A stretch of DNA of 50,351 nt, taken from Paenibacillus pasadenensis DSM 19293. GTDB taxonomy: Bacteria > Bacillota > Bacilli > Paenibacillales > Paenibacillaceae. The stretch spans positions 25,977-76,327 of the forward strand of contig NZ_KE383858.1 in assembly GCF_000422485.1 (NCBI RefSeq), written 5' to 3'. Both the position numbers and the translations under genes were made by a program. Positions 34,067 through 42,255 of this stretch are shown piece after piece (position 1 is the stretch's first letter; each line of letters opens with the position of its first letter). A model generated the notes under the pieces. It was not told the origin of the DNA. It worked only from the letters and a program-made list of their open reading frames with translations, and made no database searches.

Positions 34067-36649
34067 GTGAAAAAACCGAAGAGAACAACGGCGGCCTGGA
34101 TCGGAGGCGCCGTCTGCGTCGCGGCCGCCTGCGCCGTCCTGCTGCTCGGCGACCGGGGGGCGAAGGCGGTGCCGGCCTCGGCCTACGCGGACGTCGCCGC
34201 GCCGCTGGAGGCGGGAGCGGAGCTGAAGGCTCTGCCCGACGCCACGGACGGCGTGCCCGGCATGATCCTGGCGGCCGAATCCGACCGGCTCTCCTTGTAC
34301 TACGACATGGAGACGACCGAGATCGCCGTCAAGGACAAGCGGCAAGGAGACGTCTGGTACAGCAATCCGCCCGAGCGCGAGTCCGACGCCAAGGCTTCGG
34401 GCTTCGAGAAGGAGCTGCTCTCCTCGCAGCTGTCCGTCTCGTTCCGCGATTCCGTCGGCACGCTGGAAACCTATACGAACTTCGCCCAGAGCATCTCCTC
34501 CAAGCAGTTCAAGGCGGAAGCGATTCCGGGCGGCCTGCGGGTCGTCTATACGATCGGCGACACGTCGCTCGGCGTCGACGCGCTGCCTCGGCTCATCACC
34601 AAGGCCCGGCTGGAGGAGAAGGTGCTCTCCAAGCTCGACAGCTCCTCCGCCAAGTACGTCGAGAAGCGCTATTATCCGACCGAGGCCGATCCCGAGCTGC
34701 TGGAGCGCCTCGACGCCCAGGTTTCCAAGCCGCTCGTGCTGAGCAAGATGACCGAGGCGTTCGAGAAGGCCGGCTACACGCCGGACGATCTCGCGGCCGA
34801 CAACGCTGCCGCCGGCATCGAGGGCGGAGCCGCCTCGACCAAGCCGAACTTCACCGTGCCGCTGGAATACCGCCTGGACGGCGGCTCGCTGCGGGCGACC
34901 GTGCCGATGGGCCGGGTGGAGGAGGGCGCCGGCTATCAGATCCGCAGCCTCGACGTGCTTCCTTTTTTCGGCGCGGCCGGCAGCGGGGAGCAGGGCTACA
35001 TGCTCGTGCCCGACGGCTCGGGCAGCCTCATCCATCTGAACAACGGCAAGGTGAAGGAAGAGCAGTACGTGCAGCGCATCTACGGCATGGACCCGAACGA
35101 CAACAGCTGGCGGCGCGGCCAGGTGAGCCAGAGCGCGCGCATGCCTGTGTTCGGCCTGAAGGCGGGTAACGCGGCGTGGCTCGCGACGATCGAGCAGGGC
35201 GACGCGCTCGCGAGCGTCGCGGCCGACATCAGCGGCAAGAAGAACAGCTACAACTTCGTCCACAGCCGCTTCCACGTCCGCGGCGAGGACGTGCTGGAGC
35301 TGTACACCGGCAACAAGGTCCAGGAGATCCAGCTGCTGAACGACCGGCTTCATCGGGGAGACCTCACGGTCCGCTACAGCTTCCTCGACCATGACGCCGC
35401 CAGCTATTCCGGGATGGCGGCCGAGTACCGCTCGCAGCTGCAGGCGTCCGGCGTCCTGCAGCCGCTGCAGGAGCAGGGGAGCCTTCCCTTCTACCTGGAC
35501 ATTCTCGGCGCGGTCGACAAGCGGAAGTCGTTCCTCGGCGTGCCGTACCGCTCGCTCGTGACGATGACGACGTTCGAGCAGGCGGGAAGCATCGCCGAGC
35601 AGCTGAAGCAGCTCGGCGCGAGCCGCGTCCTGATGCGCTACGAGGGCTGGTCCAGCGGCGGCGCCGAGCACGGCTCCCCGGACTCGCTCCGGGCCGCGGG
35701 CGGCCTCGGGGGAGAGCGCGGCCTCAAGGCGCTGCGCCAGCAGCTGGAGAGCCAGGGCGGCCTGCTGTTCCCGGACACGGCCTTCCAGCGGATCTACCGG
35801 GACGACGGGGGCTTCAAGCCTTCCGCGGACGCGGCGCGCTTCGTCACCCGCGAGCAGGCGGAGCTGTATCCGTACAACCGTGCGCTGAGCCGGATGGACA
35901 TGACGCTCGGCTCCTTCTACCTGCTGTCGCCGACGAAGCTTCCTTCCTACGTGGACGCCTTCCTCGCCGGCTTCAAGCGGCAGGACGCCGCCTCCGGAGT
36001 CGCCTTGCGCGATCTGGGCGACGTGCTCGCCTCGGATTACCGGGAGGGGCGGGTCGTGCAGCGGGAGGCGGCCAAGACGATCGTGGAGCGGGAGCTCGGC
36101 AAGATCTCCGGCAGCGTCGGCCGGACGCTGCTCGTCGGCGGCAACGCGTACGCCTGGAAGGACGCCGACCATCTCGTCGACGTGCCGACGGGCTCCAGCG
36201 GCTTCGTCCTCACCGACGAGGAGGTGCCGTTCTACCAGATGGTCGTCCACGGCTCCATTCCTTACGCCGGGCAGGCGTGGAACCTGGCCGACGAGCAGGA
36301 TATGCGCAAGCAGCTGCTGCGCTCGCTGGAGCTGGGAGCGGCTCCGCGCTTCTATTTGTCGCATGAGCCGTCGTCCAAGCTGAAGTTCACCTCGTTCGAC
36401 GCCCGCTTCTCCTCGGAGAGCGGCCTCTGGCTGAAGGAAGCCGCCGCGCTCTATCTCGAAGCCGACAAGGCGCTCGCGCCGGTGCAGAACGACGTCATCG
36501 CCGAGCATGTCCGCCATCCCGGCGGGGTCGTGGAGGTGCGTTACGCCAAGGGCACGACGTTCCTGATCAACTATTCGGATCAGCCGCAGACCGTGAACGG
36601 GCGGACGCTCGCGCCCGAAAGCTACTGGATCGGAGGGAAGGCCTCATGA
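34067..36649 (+). CDS. Membrane-anchored DUF5696 protein, possibly a cryptic glycosidase
   Basis: An 860-residue protein with one N-terminal membrane helix (residues 9-28), so the bulk is outside. Residues about 60-300 are beta-rich (LSLYYDMETTEIAVKDKRQG, VPLEYRLDGGSLRATVPMGR). Residues about 480-760 alternate strands and helices with carboxylates at strand ends (VLMRYEGWSS, LLFPDTAF, GVALRDLGDVLASDY), and the C-terminus is again beta-rich (GTTFLINYSDQPQTVNGRTL). This order resembles glycoside hydrolases with a beta-sandwich, a TIM barrel and a small beta domain, but I cannot assign a family. The start is GTG after GGGGG. Its last bases overlap the next permease (ATGA). Confidence 0.75.
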   Translation: MKKPKRTTAAWIGGAVCVAAACAVLLLGDRGAKAVPASAYADVAAPLEAGAELKALPDATDGVPGMILAAESDRLSLYYDMETTEIAVKDKRQGDVWYSNPPERESDAKASGFEKELLSSQLSVSFRDSVGTLETYTNFAQSISSKQFKAEAIPGGLRVVYTIGDTSLGVDALPRLITKARLEEKVLSKLDSSSAKYVEKRYYPTEADPELLERLDAQVSKPLVLSKMTEAFEKAGYTPDDLAADNAAAGIEGGAASTKPNFTVPLEYRLDGGSLRATVPMGRVEEGAGYQIRSLDVLPFFGAAGSGEQGYMLVPDGSGSLIHLNNGKVKEEQYVQRIYGMDPNDNSWRRGQVSQSARMPVFGLKAGNAAWLATIEQGDALASVAADISGKKNSYNFVHSRFHVRGEDVLELYTGNKVQEIQLLNDRLHRGDLTVRYSFLDHDAASYSGMAAEYRSQLQASGVLQPLQEQGSLPFYLDILGAVDKRKSFLGVPYRSLVTMTTFEQAGSIAEQLKQLGASRVLMRYEGWSSGGAEHGSPDSLRAAGGLGGERGLKALRQQLESQGGLLFPDTAFQRIYRDDGGFKPSADAARFVTREQAELYPYNRALSRMDMTLGSFYLLSPTKLPSYVDAFLAGFKRQDAASGVALRDLGDVLASDYREGRVVQREAAKTIVERELGKISGSVGRTLLVGGNAYAWKDADHLVDVPTGSSGFVLTDEEVPFYQMVVHGSIPYAGQAWNLADEQDMRKQLLRSLELGAAPRFYLSHEPSSKLKFTSFDARFSSESGLWLKEAAALYLEADKALAPVQNDVIAEHVRHPGGVVEVRYAKGTTFLINYSDQPQTVNGRTLAPESYWIGGKAS

Positions 36650-37545
36650 GAATGGCACCGCTGTCGCTGGCCCGCAAGCGCTCCTTGCTCGGGCTCGCGT
36701 TCATCGCGCCCTGGCTGCTCGGCTTCGCGTTCCTGTTCGCGGCTCCCCTGCTGCAGTCGATCCGCTTCAGCCTCAGCAAGCTGACGGTCGAGCCGGGCGG
36801 CTACGCGCTGCAGTCGGTCGGCCTGGACAATTTCCGGAATGCGCTGTTCGTCGACGCCTCGTTCAACCGGATCCTCACGCAATCGGTCGCCGAGATGGCG
36901 CTGAACGTGCCGATGATCCTGTTCTTCAGCCTGTTCTCCGCGACGCTGCTGAACCAGAGGTTCCGGGGCCGGGCGCTGGCGAGGGCGGTGTTCTTCCTGC
37001 CCGTCATCCTCGCCTCGAGCGCGATCTCCGCGGCGGAGGCGTCCGGCCTGATCAACCTCGTCGGCGATGCGACGGCCGTGAACGAGATGGCCGGGTCCAG
37101 CTCGTCCTACAACGCGATGTCGATGGTCATGCTGCTCGGCGACGCGGGGCTGCCCGACGCCTTCGCCGACTATATCGTCAGCGCCATCCTGCGCATCTAC
37201 GACATCATCACGAGCTCCGGCGTGCAGATCCTGATCTTCCTCGCCGCGCTCCAGTCGGTGCCGTCGGCGATGTACGAGGTCGCCAAGATGGAAGGCGCGA
37301 CCGCGTACGAATCGTTCTGGAAGATCACCTTTCCGCTCGTGAGCCCGCTCATCCTGACGAACGTCATCTATACGATCATCGATTCCTTCAGCGGCAGCGC
37401 CGTCACGGACACGATCTTCAAGACGGCGTTCACGACGCAGAACTTCGGCCTGAGCGCGGCCATGTCGTGGATCTACACCGTCATCGTCGGCATCATCCTG
37501 GCCGTCATCGGCTGGACGCTGTCCCGCAAGGTCCACTACGACTGA
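36646..37545 (+). CDS. Sugar ABC transporter permease (UgpA type), pair 2
   Basis: A 299-residue six-helix permease with EAA loop EVAKMEGATAYESFWKITFP near residue 210. Its ATG overlaps the DUF5696 stop by four bases, with CGGAGGG upstream, which ties the two in translation. It is clearly different in sequence from the permease at 30153, so it is not a recent duplicate. Between helices there is a longer region (NLVGDATAVNEMAGSSSSYN), characteristic of the permeases found next to DUF5696 genes. Confidence 0.92.
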   Translation: MRMAPLSLARKRSLLGLAFIAPWLLGFAFLFAAPLLQSIRFSLSKLTVEPGGYALQSVGLDNFRNALFVDASFNRILTQSVAEMALNVPMILFFSLFSATLLNQRFRGRALARAVFFLPVILASSAISAAEASGLINLVGDATAVNEMAGSSSSYNAMSMVMLLGDAGLPDAFADYIVSAILRIYDIITSSGVQILIFLAALQSVPSAMYEVAKMEGATAYESFWKITFPLVSPLILTNVIYTIIDSFSGSAVTDTIFKTAFTTQNFGLSAAMSWIYTVIVGIILAVIGWTLSRKVHYD

Positions 37546-37569
37546 CCGAATAGAAGGAGGAGGAAACCG

Positions 37570-38592
37570 ATGCAAGCAATGCCCGAGGCCGCTCCCGCCG
37601 CGGCCGCACCGTCCCGGAGCCCAAACATGCGGCTGCAGAAGGCGGGGAAGAAGTCGGCCGACATGCTGTACGTCCTGTTCCGCTACCTGCTGCTTGCGGG
37701 AATCTCGTTCATCATCCTCTACCCGCTGCTCATGAAGGTGTCGATCGCCTTCAAGGACAAGGCGGACATCTACAACCCGACGATCTACATGATTCCCGTG
37801 CACTTCACGCTCGACAACATCCGCATGGCGGCCCGGATCCTCGACTACGCGCCGTTGCTCGGGAATACGCTGCTGTTCGCCGCGGCGACGACGGCGCTGA
37901 CGGCGGCCTCCTGCGCCCTCGCCGGATACGGCTTCGCCCGCTTCCCGTTCCCGGGCAGCAGCGTCCTGTTCGGACTGGTCATCCTGACGATCCTCGTGCC
38001 GACCGGCACGCTGATGGTGCCGATGTACCTGAACTTCCGCAGCTTCGACCCGCTCGGCCTCGTCCAGCTGCTGACGGGCAAGCCGGGCTTCAACCTGCTC
38101 AACACGTACTGGCCCTCGCTGATCGCTTCGGCGACGGCGATCGGGCTCAAGGCGGGGCTGTTCATCTACATCTTCCGCCAGTTCTTCAAGGGCATGCCCA
38201 AGGAGATCGAGGAGGCAGCCCTCATCGACGGCGCGGGCGGGCTGCGCACGTTCGCCAGCATCATGATGCCGAACGCGGTTCCGCCGCTCATTACTGTCGT
38301 GCTGTTCAGCTTCGTCTGGCAGTACAACGACACGTTCTTCACCTCGCTGTTCATGAACGAGCTGAAGCTGATGCCGACCAAGATCAGCACGCTCGCCGCG
38401 CAGGCGAACATGCTGATCCCGGGCATGCTGGGCACGTCCGCCGGCGGGGGAGCGGTCAAGGCCGATCCGAACCATGTGGCGATGATCATCGACACCGGCA
38501 TCCTGCTCGCGATCCTTCCGCTCGTGCTGCTTTATCTCGCCGTGCAGCGCTATTTCGTCGAGAGCGTCGAGCGCAGCGGCATCATCGGCTGA
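37570..38592 (+). CDS. Carbohydrate ABC transporter permease (UgpE type), pair 2
   Basis: A 340-residue permease, longer than usual (about 280) because of a 35-residue Ala/Pro-rich N-terminus and a loop with FDPLGLVQLLTGKPGFNLLN. The EAA loop is EEAALIDGAGGLRTFASIMM near residue 217. It is the partner of the preceding gene; AAGGAGGAGG precedes the ATG. Confidence 0.92.
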   Translation: MQAMPEAAPAAAAPSRSPNMRLQKAGKKSADMLYVLFRYLLLAGISFIILYPLLMKVSIAFKDKADIYNPTIYMIPVHFTLDNIRMAARILDYAPLLGNTLLFAAATTALTAASCALAGYGFARFPFPGSSVLFGLVILTILVPTGTLMVPMYLNFRSFDPLGLVQLLTGKPGFNLLNTYWPSLIASATAIGLKAGLFIYIFRQFFKGMPKEIEEAALIDGAGGLRTFASIMMPNAVPPLITVVLFSFVWQYNDTFFTSLFMNELKLMPTKISTLAAQANMLIPGMLGTSAGGGAVKADPNHVAMIIDTGILLAILPLVLLYLAVQRYFVESVERSGIIG

Positions 38593-38650
38593 CCCGCCCC
38601 GGCGCTTGCCGGCGGCAGCCGAATCCAGACTTGGCAAGGAGGAAGGAACG

Positions 38651-39715
38651 ATGGAACAGCTACGCGACTCCCGGTTCGGCGGGCAGGGCATGGCCGATCG
38701 CGACGCCGGAGACGGCGCCAGGCGGCTCATGGCCTTCCTGAGGGACCAGTACGGCCGCAGATGCTTGACCGGCCAGCAGATCGGCGTCGCCTCGACGCCG
38801 GAGCTGGACCTCATCCGCGAGACGACGGGGCATTATCCCGCGATCGGCGGGTTCGACTTCATGGACTACTCTCCGTCCCGCACGGAACGGGGATCGTCCG
38901 GCAAGGACACGGAGCTCGCCATCGACTGGTGGCGGAGCGGAGGCATCGTCACGTTCTGCTGGCATTGGAACGCGCCGCAGGATCTGATCGACGAGCCGCC
39001 GGACAAGAGCTGGAGCAGCGGCTTCTATACGAAGGCGACGACGTTCGATCTGGCGCGGGCGCTGGCCGACGAGGACTCCGACGGCTACCGGCTGCTCCTG
39101 CGCGACATCGACGAGATCGCGGTCCAGCTGGCGAGGCTGCAGGAGGCCGGCGTGCCGGTGCTGTGGCGGCCGCTGCACGAGGCGTCCGGCGGCTGGTTCT
39201 GGTGGGGGGCGTCCGGCCCCGAGGCGTGCATCGCCCTGTGGAACCTGATGTTCCGGCGGCTGACCGGCCTGCATGGCCTCCACAACCTGATCTGGGTGTG
39301 GAACGGACAGCATGCGGACTGGTACCCGGGCGACGAGACGGTGGACATCATCGGCGAGGACATCTATCCGCCGGCGCGCAGCCACGAGTCGCAGGCGGGC
39401 CGGTACCGGCTCGCCCGATCGTTCTCCGCGGAGGACAAAATCGTCGCGATGACGGAAAACGGCGCGCTGCCGGACCTCGACGCGATGGCCGCCGAAGGCG
39501 CGCTCTGGGCGTGGATCTGCACCTGGTACGGGGAGTACGTCTATGAGCGGGGCGGCGAGGACGGCCGCATCGCCTACTCCGGCAAGCATACCGAGGCGGA
39601 GCGCCTGCGGGCCTTTTACGCCCATCCGCTCGCCCTCTCCCGCGACCAGCTGCCCGACCTGGCCTCCTATCCGCTCGCCGGCGAGCTCCGCGCGGCCGAG
39701 GGAGGGCGGGCATGA
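38651..39715 (+). CDS. GH26 beta-mannanase, apparently intracellular
   Basis: A 354-residue enzyme of family GH26 that should cut beta-1,4-mannan or manno-oligosaccharides. The acid/base is Glu177 in WRPLHEASGGWFWW and the nucleophile Glu269 in MTENGALPD. Other family marks are ATTFD, GFDFMDYSP and WVWNGQHADWYPGDETVDII. There is no signal peptide, unlike most GH26 mannanases, so it likely acts on imported oligomers in the cytoplasm. An upstream TTG is in frame, but GGAGGAAGG stands just before the ATG at 38651. It overlaps the GH2 gene by four bases. Confidence 0.94.
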   Translation: MEQLRDSRFGGQGMADRDAGDGARRLMAFLRDQYGRRCLTGQQIGVASTPELDLIRETTGHYPAIGGFDFMDYSPSRTERGSSGKDTELAIDWWRSGGIVTFCWHWNAPQDLIDEPPDKSWSSGFYTKATTFDLARALADEDSDGYRLLLRDIDEIAVQLARLQEAGVPVLWRPLHEASGGWFWWGASGPEACIALWNLMFRRLTGLHGLHNLIWVWNGQHADWYPGDETVDIIGEDIYPPARSHESQAGRYRLARSFSAEDKIVAMTENGALPDLDAMAAEGALWAWICTWYGEYVYERGGEDGRIAYSGKHTEAERLRAFYAHPLALSRDQLPDLASYPLAGELRAAEGGRA

Positions 39716-42255
39716 CGGCATCTGTCCTTCGTTTTCGCCAATGGATGTTCAAGTCGAGCGGCAGCGACGAATGGATGCCGGCCGTCGTTCCCGGCTGCGT
39801 GCATGCCGACCTGCTGCGCAACCGCGTCATCGCCGATCCGTTCGGCTCCGACAACGAGCGCGAGCTGCAATGGATCGACAAGCTGGACTGGGACTACGAG
39901 ACGAGGTTCGACGTTCCGGCGGAGATGCTGCTGCTGCCGAGCCTCGAGCTGGAGTTCGACGGGCTGGACACGTATGCGGACGTGAGCCTCAACGGCAGGC
40001 CGGTGCTCTCGGCGGACAACATGTTCCGCCGCTGGAGCGCCGACGTCAAGGGCATCGCGGCGGAAAAGGACAATGTGCTCCGCGTCGTCTTCCGCTCGCC
40101 GGTCCGCGAGGACCTGCCGAAGCTCCGGGCGCTCGGCATCGCCCTGCCCGCGGCCAACGACCAGTCGGAGCTCGGCGGCCTCGGCGACGACAAGATCAGC
40201 GTGTTCGCCCGCAAGGCGCCGTACCACTACGGCTGGGACTGGGGACCGCGCTTCGTCACGAGCGGAATCTGGCGAGAGGCCCGGCTGGCCGGCTGGAGAG
40301 GCAGCCGCATCGCCGACTTCTTCATCCGCCAGGACGAGATCACGGCGCAGACGGCCCGGCTGACGGCGCAGGTCGAGGTGCGCACGCTGGCCGCCTGCGC
40401 CGCCGTCCTGCGCATCAGCGAGGGCGGGCGCCGCTGGGAGCGGCAGGTGGAGCTGCGGCCGGGGACCGACGTCCTGTCGGTGGAGCTGGAGCTCGAGCAG
40501 CCGCGGCTCTGGTGGTGCCGCGGCCTCGGGAAGCCCGAGCGCCATGCCTTCAAGGCGGAGCTGCTCCGGCCGGGCGACGGGGAGCCGATCGACGAGGCGA
40601 CGGTCGTGACGGGACTGCGCACGGTCCGTCTGAATACGGAGCGGGACGAGCGCGGAAGCCGCTTCGTGCTGGAGCTGAACGGCGTGCCGGTGTTCGCCAA
40701 GGGGGCCAACCACATCCCGCATGACAGCTTCCCGTCCGAGGTGCCGGTGGAGAAGTACCGGGCAGAGGTCGAGGCGGCCGCGGAATGCGGCATGAACATG
40801 CTGCGGGTATGGGGAGGCGGGCTGTACGAGGACTCGGCGTTTTACAACCTGTGCGACGAGCATGGCCTGATGGTGTGGCAGGACTTCATGTTCGCCTGCA
40901 GCATGTATCCGTCCGACGACGCCTTCCTCGCGAGCGTGGCGGCGGAGGCGGAGGACAACCTCAAGCGGCTGAGGCGCCATCCCAGCCTTGTGCTGTGGTG
41001 CGGCAACAATGAGATCGACTCCGCCTGGTCGCAGTACGACGAGCAGGGAGGCTGGGGGTGGAAGGGCCGCTTCTCGGCGGAGCAGCGGAGCGCGATCTGG
41101 AGCGGCTACGAGAAGCTGTTCCATGTCCTGCTGCCCCGGGCGGTCGAGGCGTTCTCTCCGGGAGTGCCGTACTGGCCGTCCTCCCCGCTCGCCCGACTGT
41201 CCGGCGACGCCGGCCAGCACGGGCATGCCGATGCCGGCGAGGGCGACGTCCATTACTGGGGCGTGTGGCACGGCATGGAGCCGTTCGAGGCGTTCCGCGG
41301 CAACGTCGGACGGTTCATGAGCGAATACGGCTTCCAGTCGTTCCCGCAGCTGTCGACGATCCGAACCTATGCGGAGGAGAGCGAGCTGGAGCTGGAGTCG
41401 AGGCCGATGCTCGCGCATCAGAAGCATGGCGGCGGCAACCAGCGGATCCGGCATTTCATGAACCTTTACATGAGCGAGCCCAAGGACTTTCCGTCGTTCG
41501 TGTATCGGAGCCAGGTGCTGCAGGCCGAGGCGATGAAGGAGGCGATGGAGGCCCACCGGCGCGCCAAGCCTTATTGCATGGGCAGCCTGTACTGGCAGAT
41601 GAACGACTGCTGGCCGGCGGCCTCCTGGTCGGGCATCGATTATTTCGGCCATTGGAAAGCGCTCCAGTATCAGGCGAAGCGCAGCTTCCGGGAGACGCTC
41701 CTCTCGTTCGGCGACAGCGGAGGCTTGCGTTCCCTGCATGCGGTGACCGACCGTCCCGGCGGCGTCCGCGGGAGGCTGACGCTGCGGCTGCTGGAGTTCG
41801 ACGGCACGGAGCGGCGCCGCGAGGCCATGGAGGTGCGGCTGGACGAGGCCGGCTCCTCCGTCCTGCTGGCTTTTCGGGACGAGGATTGGCTCGGCGGGCT
41901 GCCGGCGGACTCCGCCGTGCTCGTCGCCGCCCTCGAAGAGGACGGAGGGGCGCCGCTTGCGGAGGCGTGGCATTATTTCGTCCCGCTCAAGCAGCAGCGG
42001 CTGGAGCGGCCGCGCATCTCTGTCACCGAGGCGGAGGACGGAAGCTGGACCGTTTCGTCCGATACGCTGGCGCGGCAGGTGCGGCTGACGGCGGAGCAGG
42101 CCGGACGGTTCTCGGACAATTTCTTCGACGTGCTGCCGGGCCTGCCGAGGACGGTGTCGTTCCACGGCGCCTCGGGGCAGCCGGCCCGGCCCGGCCGCAT
42201 CTCCTGGATGTCCATGCAGGACACCGGGGCGGACCGGATCGAAGGCGGCTCATGA
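39712..42255 (+). CDS. GH2 beta-mannosidase
   Basis: An 847-residue cytoplasmic exo-enzyme releasing mannose from the non-reducing ends of manno-oligosaccharides. It has the GH2 jelly-roll N-domain (VPGCVHADLLRN, FDGLDTYADVSLNG), YHYGWDWGPRFVTSGIWR typical of beta-mannosidases, the acid/base Glu434 in CGNNEIDSAW and the nucleophile Glu538 in MSEYGFQSFPQ. Four-base overlaps with the GH26 gene before and the GH5 gene after it show tight coupling. No signal peptide. Confidence 0.95.
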   Translation: MTASVLRFRQWMFKSSGSDEWMPAVVPGCVHADLLRNRVIADPFGSDNERELQWIDKLDWDYETRFDVPAEMLLLPSLELEFDGLDTYADVSLNGRPVLSADNMFRRWSADVKGIAAEKDNVLRVVFRSPVREDLPKLRALGIALPAANDQSELGGLGDDKISVFARKAPYHYGWDWGPRFVTSGIWREARLAGWRGSRIADFFIRQDEITAQTARLTAQVEVRTLAACAAVLRISEGGRRWERQVELRPGTDVLSVELELEQPRLWWCRGLGKPERHAFKAELLRPGDGEPIDEATVVTGLRTVRLNTERDERGSRFVLELNGVPVFAKGANHIPHDSFPSEVPVEKYRAEVEAAAECGMNMLRVWGGGLYEDSAFYNLCDEHGLMVWQDFMFACSMYPSDDAFLASVAAEAEDNLKRLRRHPSLVLWCGNNEIDSAWSQYDEQGGWGWKGRFSAEQRSAIWSGYEKLFHVLLPRAVEAFSPGVPYWPSSPLARLSGDAGQHGHADAGEGDVHYWGVWHGMEPFEAFRGNVGRFMSEYGFQSFPQLSTIRTYAEESELELESRPMLAHQKHGGGNQRIRHFMNLYMSEPKDFPSFVYRSQVLQAEAMKEAMEAHRRAKPYCMGSLYWQMNDCWPAASWSGIDYFGHWKALQYQAKRSFRETLLSFGDSGGLRSLHAVTDRPGGVRGRLTLRLLEFDGTERRREAMEVRLDEAGSSVLLAFRDEDWLGGLPADSAVLVAALEEDGGAPLAEAWHYFVPLKQQRLERPRISVTEAEDGSWTVSSDTLARQVRLTAEQAGRFSDNFFDVLPGLPRTVSFHGASGQPARPGRISWMSMQDTGADRIEGGS

